Of a stretch of 64,000 bases of DNA, positions 1-11,200 are shown piece after piece; the first letter of the stretch is position 1; the number at the start of each line of letters is the position of its first letter. The position numbers were made by a program, and so were the translations under genes. The notes under the pieces are model-generated. The model searched no databases, was not told the DNA's origin, and saw nothing but the letters and a program-made list of their open reading frames with translations. The DNA lies in assembly GCA_001574975.1 (NCBI GenBank), contig KQ965738.1, positions 736,277 to 800,276 on the forward strand, read 5' to 3'. This stretch comes from Gonapodya prolifera JEL478. Its lineage: Eukaryota; Monoblepharomycota; Monoblepharidomycetes; Monoblepharidales; Gonapodyaceae.

Positions 1-1361
1 CGGGGTTCTGCCGCGACGGGTTGGGGTGGAGTAATGATGTAGCAGATAATCACAGAGGGAGATGGTACCGCGTTACACCTTGCACTCAGCGTTCCCAAGC
101 CCCCACAACTCTCACCAGCTCCAGCTCCAGCCCCTGGCCTCTGATACCGATCCCTGGGTCCATCAACGGGACCTCCCCTTCCGAAATCGCCCCTTCCGAA
201 ATCGCGTGGACCGCGGTCGTCTCTGCGCGCGGACGTGTATCCCCGTTCCTGAATGGGTTCAGGCCGGTTGGCACGCCAATCGCCCGTGGTCCTGCTGTCA
301 TCAAAGGTTGATCGCTGGCCTTCTTTGGCTGTGGGTGGCGTGGGGGGTGAGCTTTTGTGTGAGGAGGAGACGCCGACGAGGTCACTTACGCTCTGCGACG
401 TCGATGCGCACGCGGCGGCCTTTGAAGTCCTGCAAAAAGCGAGTTGTGAGCCACCACGGCAACGCATGGGGGAAGTGACATGAAAACAACACCCACCGCA
501 CCACCGTCAGACACGGCCATTTCCAAATCGCCCCTCTCTTCGAACTCAACGTATCCGTAGCCTTTCGACTGGCCGCTTTCACGGTCCTTGACGAGCCTTA
601 CTGACCGAAGCTGGCACCAAAATCCCCACCGAACGCAAAATCGGAGACGGTGAGCACTCCCCGAGAACAGAATCGGACCCAAAAGCACGCCGGGCCCACC
701 TTGAGCGGGTGGAAAAACTCCCTCAAGTCCTCCTCGTGTACGTCGTAAGGCAAGTTGCCCAGGAAAGCAGTGTAGGGGGGGTTGTTGGGAACGGGCTGGC
801 GGGGGCGGGCGCTCCGGCCAGAATCACGATCGTAACTGCGGTCGCGTCCGCCCTCGTCGTACCCGCGGAACCCAGAGCCATGAGATGCTTGGGGTGAGGG
901 TCAGCGGTGGTGCGGGGAGCGGCACGTGGCGCAAAGCGGGAACTCACCAGATGTGGCCGCTGTCCGTAGGAGCGAGAGAGTCAAGGGTGGGGGGGGGTCA
1001 AGAAGCTTGAGATTGACATGTTCCTCGTCCATTCCGTGGATATGGCCACTTACGCCCAGTCGGCAGCTCCTCGACATCATCTGCCCAGCTTTGATCTTTT
1101 CCTGCCAATCAACGGTCACGATACACGGTTGGGCGCATGAGGGGTGAACCCTCGTCTCGATTCCAGAACGAACCTCCAGCAACGACGGTTTGGAACACTC
1201 CCTGATTCAGACACGTCCATCAATCACATTAAGCGGATTCACATCAACAAACTCTTCATTTCTTCGCTCACAAGTGGCATAGGCTTGGGCTTCGCCTTGC
1301 TCTTCTTCGGTCCCGACACCGCATCCGCGAGAGAAGGAAATGCTGGACAATTCGGGGCCAT
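1..1361 (-). CDS. EIF4B: eIF4B-like translation initiation factor (RRM), 3' end off window
   Basis: RNA-binding helper of the eIF4A helicase in cap-dependent initiation. Exons read on the minus strand give an N-terminal Lys/Pro stretch (GPKKSKAKPKPMPL), then DQSWADDVEELPTG, which matches the conserved WAD(D/E) segment of eIF4B. The RRM starts at PPYTAFLGNLPYDVHEEDL (about 785-705), continues with VRLVKDRESGQSKGYGYVEF (about 610-540) and ends at DFKGRRVRIDVAE (about 452-415). After an intron, FDDSRTTGDWRANRPEP (about 305-255) and a run of Arg/Gly repeats (DFGRGDFGRGG) follow, as in eIF4B. A donor after the Ala/Gly stretch near 135 shows that the gene continues beyond position 1. The start is taken at the ATG at 1361; an in-frame ATG at 1439 would add 26 residues. 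The exons between 1270 and 1100 are not settled. Family assignment is firm; exon ends are predicted. Confidence 0.78.
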
Positions 1362-1545
1362 CTGGTTAAGCTGGTACGCTCTTAAACGCGGATGGAGCGT
1401 CAATTCACCGTCTTCGTCTCCCATGGTTTTGACAGCCAAAACTAGATGTCAGAAAAAAATTGAGGCCGAAGCATACAATTAGAAGTACGCACATTCCATT
1501 CCACTGTTCACTTTAATCGATTCTCACAACGCAAACCTCTGATAA

Positions 1546-3711
1546 CTATACGTTTGTATCTACACCAATCTTTTTCAGCTTGGGCGTAAGATTGAGAAGT
1601 TCCGCAACCTCCTCTTGTTCATCGACGAGGGGCATCCGCAACTGTTCGTTAACAGTGTGAATAGAAACAGAGCCATTTCCACTGCCGAGCGCGAGTATTG
1701 ACTCGTTTGAAATCGCTGCATCCACCACGTCACCCGTTGTCTGTACTCGGAACTCGAGGGACGCGCTCGAGGTCGACTGCAGAAGGTCATACCCAAACAC
1801 CCGCCCAGAACGAGTGATCACGAAGAAGACTGCCGGCCGCTCGGAAGACCAAAGCAGCTTCACGATTTCGGCACGTACGTCCCAGCGATGCAGTGGACTC
1901 GGTTCAGAAGCACTGAACAGTCCCACAATACCTGTTGACCAGGCGACGGCGAAGAGGGTCGCAATGTTCGCGTGCTGGAACGGCCAAAGTTCCAGGCTTA
2001 TCATTCGACCGGTGCTAAATGCTGCGGATCGAGTGTTCGCACTCGCTGCAAAGAAGTGGTATTCGCTTGGGAAGCATTGTGCTCCCAGGCACGAAACTTG
2101 TAACAGTTGGCCCGACTGCATCCCGAGAATCGCTCGAAGTCCTCCCACTTTTGGGAAAACGACAAACTTGATCGTTTGATTCACATCCGTCCCCATTTCC
2201 ATTCGTGGCTCCTCCTTTTTCGGAGTCCTACAATGAGCGGGTGCGTGAAACAAATACTTCTGGACAACTTCCAGTCTGTAAGTGAGAAAGGACACGACTG
2301 ATTCGTCCTCAATCTGAAGAGACTTTCGGGATAGAAGTCAACCGATGGAAGATGTCTGGATGGCGTGCAATAACCATCGCAACATACCACGAGCAGATAA
2401 GTTCCGTCATTGAAAACGGCTCCAATTCTTGCAAGTTCTCGATTGGGCTTCTCAAGTTCTAAGATGCTCGTTCCAGGCGCAGGAATCACGGACACGTGCA
2501 CCACCCTTTTTCCAATGTGCTGTTTAATGTCCAAATACTTTACCGGAATGCAATGAGGTGCAGCGGTTAAATCGCTTTTTGCGGTGCGACGTGTGTCCCA
2601 GACCACAAGACCACCCTCCCGGAGCCGACCTATGCAGATATGTGGTAAGAGAAGGTTGTCAACAATGACGTCGAGTGGGGCTCCCTCGCAGGTTAGAATC
2701 CTTGTTAGCGTTGATGAGCTGTCGTGGTGCTATTGGAACTCAGTGATGCTCACCTCTCAATCTGAGAGGATTCAAGATGGTAAATGACCACCATGCCAAC
2801 AGTCTGGAGTTTGTCCGTCCGCTTTACTCCAACAGCACCCGAAGTTTTCGGTGATATACCAATATAGAGACATGGGTGCGTGAAGGAAGTCCTTGGATAG
2901 CGAACAAAAGTAACCTGGCGATCTAACAAAAATTGTTTAACAACAAATCAATACACACATGACGCAAAACAAAGTTGCACACCGCTGAAATCCAGACTGG
3001 CGCTCTTCGCTATCTGGATTGTTCCGCCTTTCGGCGTGTTTCGTTGTTCTTCGACTCCACTTTCCAAAGCAAGTAGTCTGAGTAACGTTTGGGCGGATGA
3101 CTCCAAGGATACGCGCAGCCGAGCACCGTCCGCGTTCTTTAAACTATTCTGCCTCGGCTGTTTGAAATCGATGCCTTCCGTGAGCCACGGCAGACTGGGT
3201 CTTGACTGCGCTGACGAAACAAGTGATGTCGGTGGTTCTTGGGACCACGTGTCCGCCACAAACCAGTCATCGGTTTGCATTCCAGTTGAAGTTTTTTCGA
3301 CCACTTGGATTTGTTTCTATCGGGAGGGCTTGTCGGTGACGGATTTGAAGGATATGTCCTGTTCTCCTTACTTGCAGTTTGTTTGAAGAGAGCAGCCATC
3401 GTTGTTTCATTTGAGGAATTTTCTCAAATAGTTCCGTATGGAATTCTGTTAGTTGTACAAAGCGCAAAATGTCCTGGCGATAATGTCAACTGCAATATGT
3501 AGAGACCCGGAAATAATCATATCTCACAGCTCGACGTGGCAGTTTCTTCAGCGGCTCAGTCTTCGACTTCATTCCCGACTCCTTCCGGATTGGGTGTGTA
3601 GCTGGCTTCGAGTCCCCTTCCACCTTCAATGAAAGATTCGGTTTTCGTTGCGGGATGATGTCGACGATCATTTACTAGCCCGCGAACCTCAAAATCCTCT
3701 TCGTATTCCAT
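1546..3711 (-). CDS. DYNC2I1: Dynein-2 intermediate chain, WDR60/DYNC2I1-like
   Basis: Intermediate chain of the dynein-2 motor for retrograde intraflagellar transport. The C-terminal exon (2295-1546) ends in a beta-propeller segment with LHRWDVRAEIVKLLWSSERP, AVFFVITRSGRVFGYDLLQS and VDEQEEVAELLNL, in the same order as the WDR60 C-terminus. The exon before it (2606-2290 region) carries the blade motif GGLVVWDTRR. Upstream, VEKTSTGMQTDDWFVADTWS (from about 3304) corresponds to the WDR60 'QT(D/E)...W(S/T)Q.PP' segment preceding the WD repeats. Further upstream are YDYFR and DILRFVQLTEFHTELFEKIP. The first exon may begin at ATG 3711 (MEYEEDFE, an acidic motif seen near WDR60 N-termini). The predicted protein is clearly shorter than the roughly 1,000-residue animal protein because the N-terminal region is reduced. 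WDR34/DYNC2I2 is the main alternative. The presence of this gene implies a flagellated stage. Confidence 0.68.
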
Positions 3712-4630
3712 TGCTTTACACTGATGGGACACCGAAATGTTCCGCGACGATGTTGAGGGGAAACAGTGAGAAATGATTTGGATATAAAGTTGTACGATGC
3801 ATAATTCGGCGATGCCAACATTTCATCACAACACTTTCTCAATTTCTTCACCGAAGAGTACAAGGATTAAAGGTTCTAAGAGTATGTTGGCGACATCCTG
3901 AAAAAACCGGGGCTTGCACAAGTTCGGATTCAAAAGCGAAAGGAAGAAGGCCTACATTATTTCCGTAAATTTTCGAGAAAGAAAGACCATTCGGCGAAGG
4001 GGACTTGTGCTTAGGTCAAACGCCCGGACCTCCATGTGAGGCGGCTTCGGGAGCCATCTTCGGTTGGGGTTGGTTTTCTTTTCACTCAGAGTAGCACACA
4101 GCGTGCGGACCCAGTGCAGCCTGAGAGACAATCTGCGACAGAAGGGAGAGGAAGCAAGAGAGCGAGCGGGCTTTGCTGCTGGGTGGAATAACAAAGTGAA
4201 GGAAGAGTGAAGTGAGTTGTCAGAGAGACAAGAGTGCTTAGGTGAGCGAACAGAGAGCAAGGGATGGAAGATAGAGATAAAAACAAAAAGAAAATTGGTG
4301 ATTGGGGGAAGTAACTCGGGTAGGACGGGGGGGATGGCGATGGAGAGAGATGGTTTGCTCGCTCATAACCAGTTTATGTCAGGAAGAGTGAGATGCGGGA
4401 GAGGAAAGCTGGAAAAGGGTGGCAACGTGTGAACAGGCAGAATAAGTTTGGAAGAGAATGGAGAAGTGCGAGTGGCATGGTGACAGACTCACACACCCAC
4501 ATAACCAACATTCCGTCACTAACTCCTCACAGTCTCATATCGCTACTCGCTCTCACGAAAACGCAGCAGTCGGAAACAGCAATCTGCGCATAACTTCACC
4601 AATCTCCCTCACTAAAGTCACGTGCCTCTA
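3712..4630. promoter_or_regulatory. Divergent intergenic region between WDR60-like and LARP genes
   Basis: About 0.9 kb separates the minus-strand dynein chain start from the plus-strand LARP start, so it must hold both promoters and 5' leaders. It contains purine-rich and pyrimidine-rich low-complexity runs (4200-4450), but I see no convincing ORF, tRNA or named motif. The minus-strand frame at 3952-4260 is Ser/Leu/His-rich low complexity and is not considered a gene. Confidence 0.4.
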
Positions 4631-7562
4631 ATGCCCGAAATCTCTCCTGTCGCAGACAGACTCGATTCTGCCGTTACACTCGTCGACTCAGCGGACTCTT
4701 CTTCTCCACTCACTTCCAACCCTTCCCCCCATGTCTCTGTTCCCGCTCAAAATGTCTGGAAGTCTCGGATGCTCGCGGCTCGGAATCCCGTCAATGTTTC
4801 ATCCACAGACTCCATCCCTTTCTCGGACTCTTCTACATCTCCCTCTCTCCCACTCACGAATGGCACCATCACTCTTCCAGACGCTGCCACCAATGACATC
4901 TCCACAACGACACCGGTATGGGCGGGTGAGCATTTCCCTGACTTAGGAAAGCTCCCGCAGGTAATGGATGACACCAAACGAGGTTCGTAGCTAAGCTAAG
5001 TTTCAGAAAAGGGGATGCTGCTGGAGGAAAGGGGGAGTGCAGAGAACGGAAAAATTTCCAGTATTCTATCTTCGTGGCTCCCTGACGATTGATTTCGCCG
5101 GACCAGAACTGGAACGGACAGTGAGAGCAATGGCTTGAGAGTGTAGAAAGATCGACCTGTCACCTGTTGAGCTTCCCCAAAGAGAAATTTGACCTTTTAA
5201 CACCTGTCTCCTCCTTGCAGCACTTCCATCACCCAACCCGCCCCCACCATCCACCTCTACTCCGTCTCCCTTCACATCGCGCTCTGCCCCTGCCTCCGAC
5301 CCTTTTCCTTCCCCCTATGCCTCCACGCAACCTCAACCCCGGAGGCCCAAATGGACACCTCTCGAGGTAGAAATCCGCTACAATACCCCTCTTCCCCCGA
5401 AAGGTCGTGCAAACCCCGCCCGAGGAGGAGACGGACGTGGCTCTCGCGGCCCAAGCAGTAGGAGGGATGACACTTATCCCAGAAGAACTGAGGATGCCCC
5501 CGACGCTGGCGCAGGAAGGAGAGGATCTGCTGGAGGAAGGGGCGATGGCAGACGGAGGAGTCCTGAGAAAGGGGGATATCGTGGCTACGTTGGATCGGGA
5601 AGAACCCCACATGGTGGTGCTCACCCTTCCACGCCTTCGGCCACCTCACCAGCAAACGACGACACAACCAAAGATTTGAAAGAGGGAACTCCTTCGGAGG
5701 GCTCTGTTGGTCACGCAGCGGGTGTCCCGGGAGCACTTACCCCCTCCAGAGGGGAGGAGCGCCAAACGGGATCTCATGTCGGACATGGGTCCTCTCGCAT
5801 GCGCCGATCTCACTCAGCACCCCTACACGCTCAAGAGGGAGGCTACACCGGGGGAGGGGGTGGTTCTAGCCCGTACCGGCGACACCGATACGGTGGCCAC
5901 CACGGTAGTTGGTCAGCCGCAAGGTCGGGGTACGGCGGTGGTGCCGCCTCGGGCCTCAATGGGACTCCGACTTATTATGCGGCTCCACAGGGAGGGTATG
6001 TGGGTGCGGGGTACGACGGGGCCGGATATGGGGTTTCGCCGGGGACATACTTCTCATTATACACGGGTCCCCACGGTCTAAGCCACGGTGTTCCAAGTGC
6101 AAGTACCGGTTTGGCGTTCGGTGTTCCTGACCCTGGACAGTATGTGGCGGGACAGTTGAGCAGCCCATTAGTGGGTTCGTACATTCGTGCCCAGGTAGAG
6201 TGGTACATGTCCACTGAGAACCTTGTGCGGGACGTGTTCCTGAGAAAAAGGATGGACAAATTAGGTTGGGTGGGGTGCGAGGTCGTTGCGGGGTTCAGGA
6301 GGGTACAGGGTTGGTTGGACCATCTGAGGATTATTGTGGGAGGAGAGGAAGGGCGGGAGTGGGCCGCAAGGCAAGTCGCGGCGGCAGTAGCGGAGTCGGC
6401 GGTGGTGGAAGTAGAAGGTGGAAGGTTGAGGAAGAGGGAAGGGTGGGAGACCTGGTTGCTACCGGACGTGGTGGGAGAGCAAAAGGGGGAAGATGTTGTA
6501 GCGAGTGTGAAGGAAGTCGACGTGGAGGCGGGAGCCAAGGCGCACTCTGTGGATGCGCTTGTGGTGGAAGCCCAAAGTGGGACTGTTGGGGTGAACAGCG
6601 TTGGTGTCGTGGATGCAATCGTTGAAATCGCGAACGGACCAGGTCAAGATGCGTCGTCTGGTACCGAAGAAACAGCCATGGTTTCCGTAGACACGAATGG
6701 AGGATTGATATCTGTCGATCAGGCGGAGGTGACTAAAACCTCCTCATCGCACTCCACACCATCGGAGATCACTGTTGTAACGGTACCGGAGAATGCTGTA
6801 GTGTCCGCTGAGGCTGTTTCCGCTCCATCCATTCCAGACATTGCCGAGGACGCAGCTGCTACGGGGCGGGATGACGAGGAGCGCAGTTCAAACCAGACAG
6901 TGGAAACATCGGAGGATGGAGCTGCTGACGATGCAGGGGAGCCAACATTGGTCGGGGATAACGGCTCCACGGCATCAGTGCAAGCCAATGACGGCGGGGA
7001 CAGCAGCTCCGCGCAGGGAGATATTGCAAGTGTAGTAACAGAGGGTAAGGTGGCATGGGCCGATCTAATGGATGATGCGGTGTTGCCGAACGGGGCAGCT
7101 CCGGGGGTCGCGTCGTTGGCTATGGCGCCCGCGATTGCTGCTGATAGTATTAAGAAGTCTCCCACCGTATCCACTGAAGTGGTAGTGGGATCTGCTTGGG
7201 ATGGCAAGACCAAGAATGCGGCGGTGTCAACAGCACAGGTCGATACGAGCGAGAAAAAATCTACGACGCTTGGGACGAATGGAAGACCTTCCGATCAAGC
7301 TCCGTCCTCGACGAATGGTGAGCCAGACGAGTGGGTCACTGTGACTTCTGGACGCAAGACAAAAAAGCCTTCGGTTGGGGGAGGGCACGATTTTTCACGG
7401 TGGGGAGGTGAAGGACGCCAGAAGAAGGGAGTGAACGGTGCCGCAGGAGGGTCCGGGGGGGATGCCCAGAAGAGAGGTGTGGCAGCAAATGGGGAGAAGG
7501 TGGCTTGGAAGAAGCAGGGACACAAGACTGTGGGCGTTGAGGGGACTTCTGGAAGGATGTGA
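4631..7562 (+). CDS. La-related protein (LARP1/Sro9-like) with La motif
   Basis: Predicted cytoplasmic RNA-binding protein of the LARP1/Sro9 group, which binds mRNA and ribosomes. Exon 1 starts at ATG 4631 (the frame also has an upstream GTG, which is not used here). It contains NVWKSRMLAARNPV, similar to the short conserved segment at fungal LARP N-termini. The donor GTGAGC at 4926 joins in phase to the acceptor at 5220 and opens one long exon to the stop at 7562. A second donor at 4961 would keep EHFPDLGKLPQ but is out of phase with this acceptor, so alternative splicing or another small exon is possible. The middle is Arg/Gly/Pro-rich (RRSPEKGGYRGYVGSG). The La motif is at about residues 415-505 (PLVGSYIRAQVEWYMSTENL ... 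VFLRKRMDKLGWVGCEVVAG). The C-terminus has DEWVTVTSGRKTKK and a basic Gly-rich tail. No DM15 repeats are seen, so it is closer to Sro9 than to animal LARP1. Confidence 0.82.
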
Positions 7563-8284
7563 GTCCGTGGATAGAATCCGTAAGTAAAGCACTTTGAGTC
7601 CGTGGGTTTGGGTGTTTCGTGGTCTAAAAATGTTGTGTTGACAGCCCTCAGAGCCCGAGTGGTTTCGAGAGCTCCCCATTCCACCCTCTCTCCCTTTCTT
7701 TTCATTTTCTTTTTGTCAAACCCTCATTTGATAATACAGCGGAATGGCGTGGGGATGAACAGGACCGGGGAGATATTATCCGGGGTATCAGTTTAGAGCC
7801 TGGAACCCCTTCCTTTCGAGTTTAAACAGAAAAAGGTACTTGGAGGCTATAGATATCACTATGTCACAGATTACAAAATGGGGAGGTAAAATGGTGGTTT
7901 TTGGTTGTAGGTTGGTGGCACCCCCCCCCCCCACAACAATATCCAAAACCTAACCCGCCCAGATTCCCCAAAGCACCAAAATCGGTTAGACTGGATCACA
8001 CAGCGAAACGAATCGAAAATATACGCTAGAAATTAGAAAATAGCTTTGAAGCGATCTGAACCCGACATATTCCAAAACGAACGCTCAGGGCATCACCAGA
8101 AGTTTTCGATGCCGCGGCCGAACGATTTTTCCTCCCAATACCCACACGCCTTCACCACCAGCCGGAGACCTCCCATCGCGCGCGCGTAGGGATTCTGTCG
8201 ATTACCTTGTCTCCGTTCCCGATCAAGACGTCTCTGGCGCCTCTGCAGGCTCTCGTCCGCGTCTGACGCTCCCCGCGCACCACC
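7563..8284. other. Intergenic region between LARP and ITC1-like genes
   Basis: Holds the 3' UTR of the LARP gene and the 5' region of the Itc1-like gene. The only sequence oddity is an uninterrupted run of 12 C at 7921-7932. A minus-strand open frame at 8093-8365 is discussed under rejected items. Confidence 0.4.
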
Positions 8285-11200
8285 ATGCCGTGAGTCCCAG
8301 CCGTAATCGGCTTCTCCGATAAAGTTGTCGGTAACACCTTGTCCGTCTTTCTTGTGTCTCGCCAATCAACCTGTGGGGGACCCAACGCTCCTCTCAATCC
8401 CACCACAACCATCCTTGTTGTTTTGTGTTCAGCCTCCTTCGCCGGAGACCATGGCAGCTGCAATCTACGCCAGACCTTTCGCAGTTGCCTCCGAACACTG
8501 AGGTCTACCAAATCAGATTCACGGGGGAAATATTCACTACCTATGAGTGAGCGTCCTTCCGATGTTGAAAGAATTGATGGGCCGTTGTTGTTTGCTGACG
8601 CACGAACATATTCCCGTCAATGCGACGTCATACTCCCAACACTGGGCAAATTAGTGAGTACTTCAATCGCTGGAACCAGTACCGACGTCGCATCTGGGCT
8701 TGCGAATGTACTGGGCGAACTTCTCTCACTTACGAGGAAGCACTGAAGTCCGAGCGCGTTGCTCGGAGTAAGGAGGACGACAGCATGCACGAGGAGTGGA
8801 AGAAGAAGATTCTCACTCTTGCTCATTATGGTAAGTTGGGCCTCCAATCATTCCCCCTTTCTTGCTGCTTTCGATATTTCTCTTGAATTCTCACAACTTT
8901 ATTCAAAAAAAATCAGGAACGTCCCGAGCCGACCATGTGGTAGAGTATGCGTGGAACATCCTGAAGGACATTCCCAATCTCAATGAACGAATCCACACCG
9001 AGTTTAACCTTCCCGGTCATACGGTCCCACTTACCTTCGAATGCGAAGTGTGCGAGATCGTTCCAAAGGTTGACGAGGCGGAACAGCAACTCGTGAAGCT
9101 TCGCATTCTTCCGAGTAATACGGAGCCCGGGGCCGCCAAAATCCGGGACCAGTTGCACACAGTTCAATGGCAGCTATGCAGGCGTGATAGGGTAGCCTTC
9201 AGCAAGAATAATTTCAAGAGATTCCTGAGGGAAAGCACTGTGCGGGAACTGTGGACAGGAGCACCGCTACTCGTTCGCCCAGAGTTGATGAAGAAATATA
9301 GCATCGTCAAGGAGATGCCTGAAGATGTTGTTGAGCTGTATAGAAGGCGACTGGTGAGTTTTGGTTTCCATAGTTTTGTTGATTACGTGCTCACTGGCAA
9401 AACAGGACTCATCCAATATCCAGCTTTCTAAGAAGCTTCAGCGTGATCAGCTCGCTGAACAGCGACGTGCTCAGAGATCCGCCCAACGACGTGGCTGGGG
9501 CGAAGGGCACGAGGACTATAAGCCCACCATATTTCCGGCTGACGATTTGGACGTATTTCGGTGGCCAGAACTACACACACGCGCTGACCGACCAGATCTG
9601 GAGGGAGATTGGGGTCTTCCTGTTAGTAATGCAGCGCCTGGAAACTCGCAAGTATCGGGGATAGATGCTGGGAGCCTTGTCGTGGTGTGGAACTTCCTCG
9701 TCGTATTTGGGTATGTTTCGATGCTTGCTTCGATTGTTTCTCACATAGTAGAGACCTTTCAAAATTGCGCCACACATATAAGTGTTCCCTTGAAGCTTTA
9801 TCCTTTCACCTTGGACGACTTTGTTGCGGCGCTGAACTGTCCGCATCCCGGTAACGAACTCCTGGCAGAAGTATTTGCCTCACTGGTATTCCTGGCACGA
9901 TCCGAGTTGAACCGATTCCTCATAGAGAATGCCAAGAAGAAATTGTCAACTGCTCCTGCGTCCGGTGTGATCGGGAATGGAGATGAGAAGGCAGAAGGAG
10001 CCGAGGACGAACAGACGGGCGACAGCAAGACCAAGACCGAGGACTCCTTGGAAGCCAGTCCTGAAGTAGTAAACTCCGAAACAGCTGACCCCTCGGAAAC
10101 GCTGAATGGAAATGCACACGACCATGCGGGGACCAATGGTGTGGCGCAGTCTGTCAAGGAGCGTGTATCTCCAGTGTTAGAGAAGCATCTCCACGAACTG
10201 CAATACTGGAACGTCTTCCCGTGGGCTTCAATGCGAAACGCGCGAACACTGTCTAACCCTTCTCACAGACTCTCTTCTTGGGCTACTGCGGTTTTGGGAT
10301 GTGTTCTCGATATGCTGAGTGTGGTGTCTAAGGATGGCCAGGAGGAGGCCAAATGTGCAAACTTTTGGAGTATTGCTGGAAAGCTGGTTGGAGCACCTGA
10401 CGTGGACGATGCACCCGAAACAGACGCTCCAGATATGAATGGCACCACAAATGGTGCCTCAGGACACAGGGACGATGCTGTTGATTTCTGGAATCCGAAG
10501 TTGACGTTGCCTGTAGCAGATAGAGTACGGTTGGCTCGTCAGGAGGATCATGAAGCACAATTGAACGAGCGTGCTCATAATTTGGCACAAAAGGAGGCAG
10601 CGAAAGAAAAGGAAGCCAACGCTCAAGCACATACTCAACAGGCAGCGGCACTACCACCTGTAAGCGCGGTTTCCGGTCGTTTGCGGAAACGTAACGTTGC
10701 AGCCGTTTACGCTTCCCTGAATGCCGATTCGGACGGAGAAGTTGAAAGAGGAGATGATGAGTACGTTGACGAACTTGCATGGGCGTTTCAAGATCCTGCA
10801 GACGCGGACAAAGGAAACCGCCGCACCAGTAAGCGACAGAAGCTGGACAAGACAGACCCAGCGTCAGAAATCGATATCAATTTGAAGGACGAGCTCCACC
10901 CTGCACCGACTGCGGAGGTGCCAGCACTTGTGCCAACTGTGGCTGCAATTCCATCTGTTAAGCCGCCATCGGCAACTCCGCCGCCCCCAACGCCACCACC
11001 CACAGCGCCAACACTACCACCAGTTGAAGAATCGAACAGCACTGTGGCACCGCCGCCTCTTGAAGTGATGATGCGTGAAATCACTTTGGTGGAGCGAGTA
11101 AACTTGGGTTGGAGGAAGCTGGACCCTACAGACCGGTTCGAATTGATACGATTCCTGGTGGAAGAGGTTGCGATGAACTCCACTGCCGTCAAGTGAGTCT

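Noticed and set aside
3952-4286. Two overlapping minus-strand Ser/Leu-rich frames upstream of the WDR60-like gene
   Set aside because: Low-complexity composition, no splice link to the dynein chain and no family features.
5229-5736. Long minus-strand frames opposite the LARP second exon
   Set aside because: Shadow of the plus-strand frame that leads in phase to the La motif.
7921-7932. Run of 12 C
   Set aside because: Simple homopolymer in an intergenic region; no evidence of function.
8093-8365. Minus-strand open frame of 90 residues, Arg/Gln-rich, opposite the Itc1-like start
   Set aside because: It begins at a TTG right after a stop, has no in-frame ATG or fitting acceptor, and overlaps the well-supported first exon of the Itc1-like gene on the other strand.
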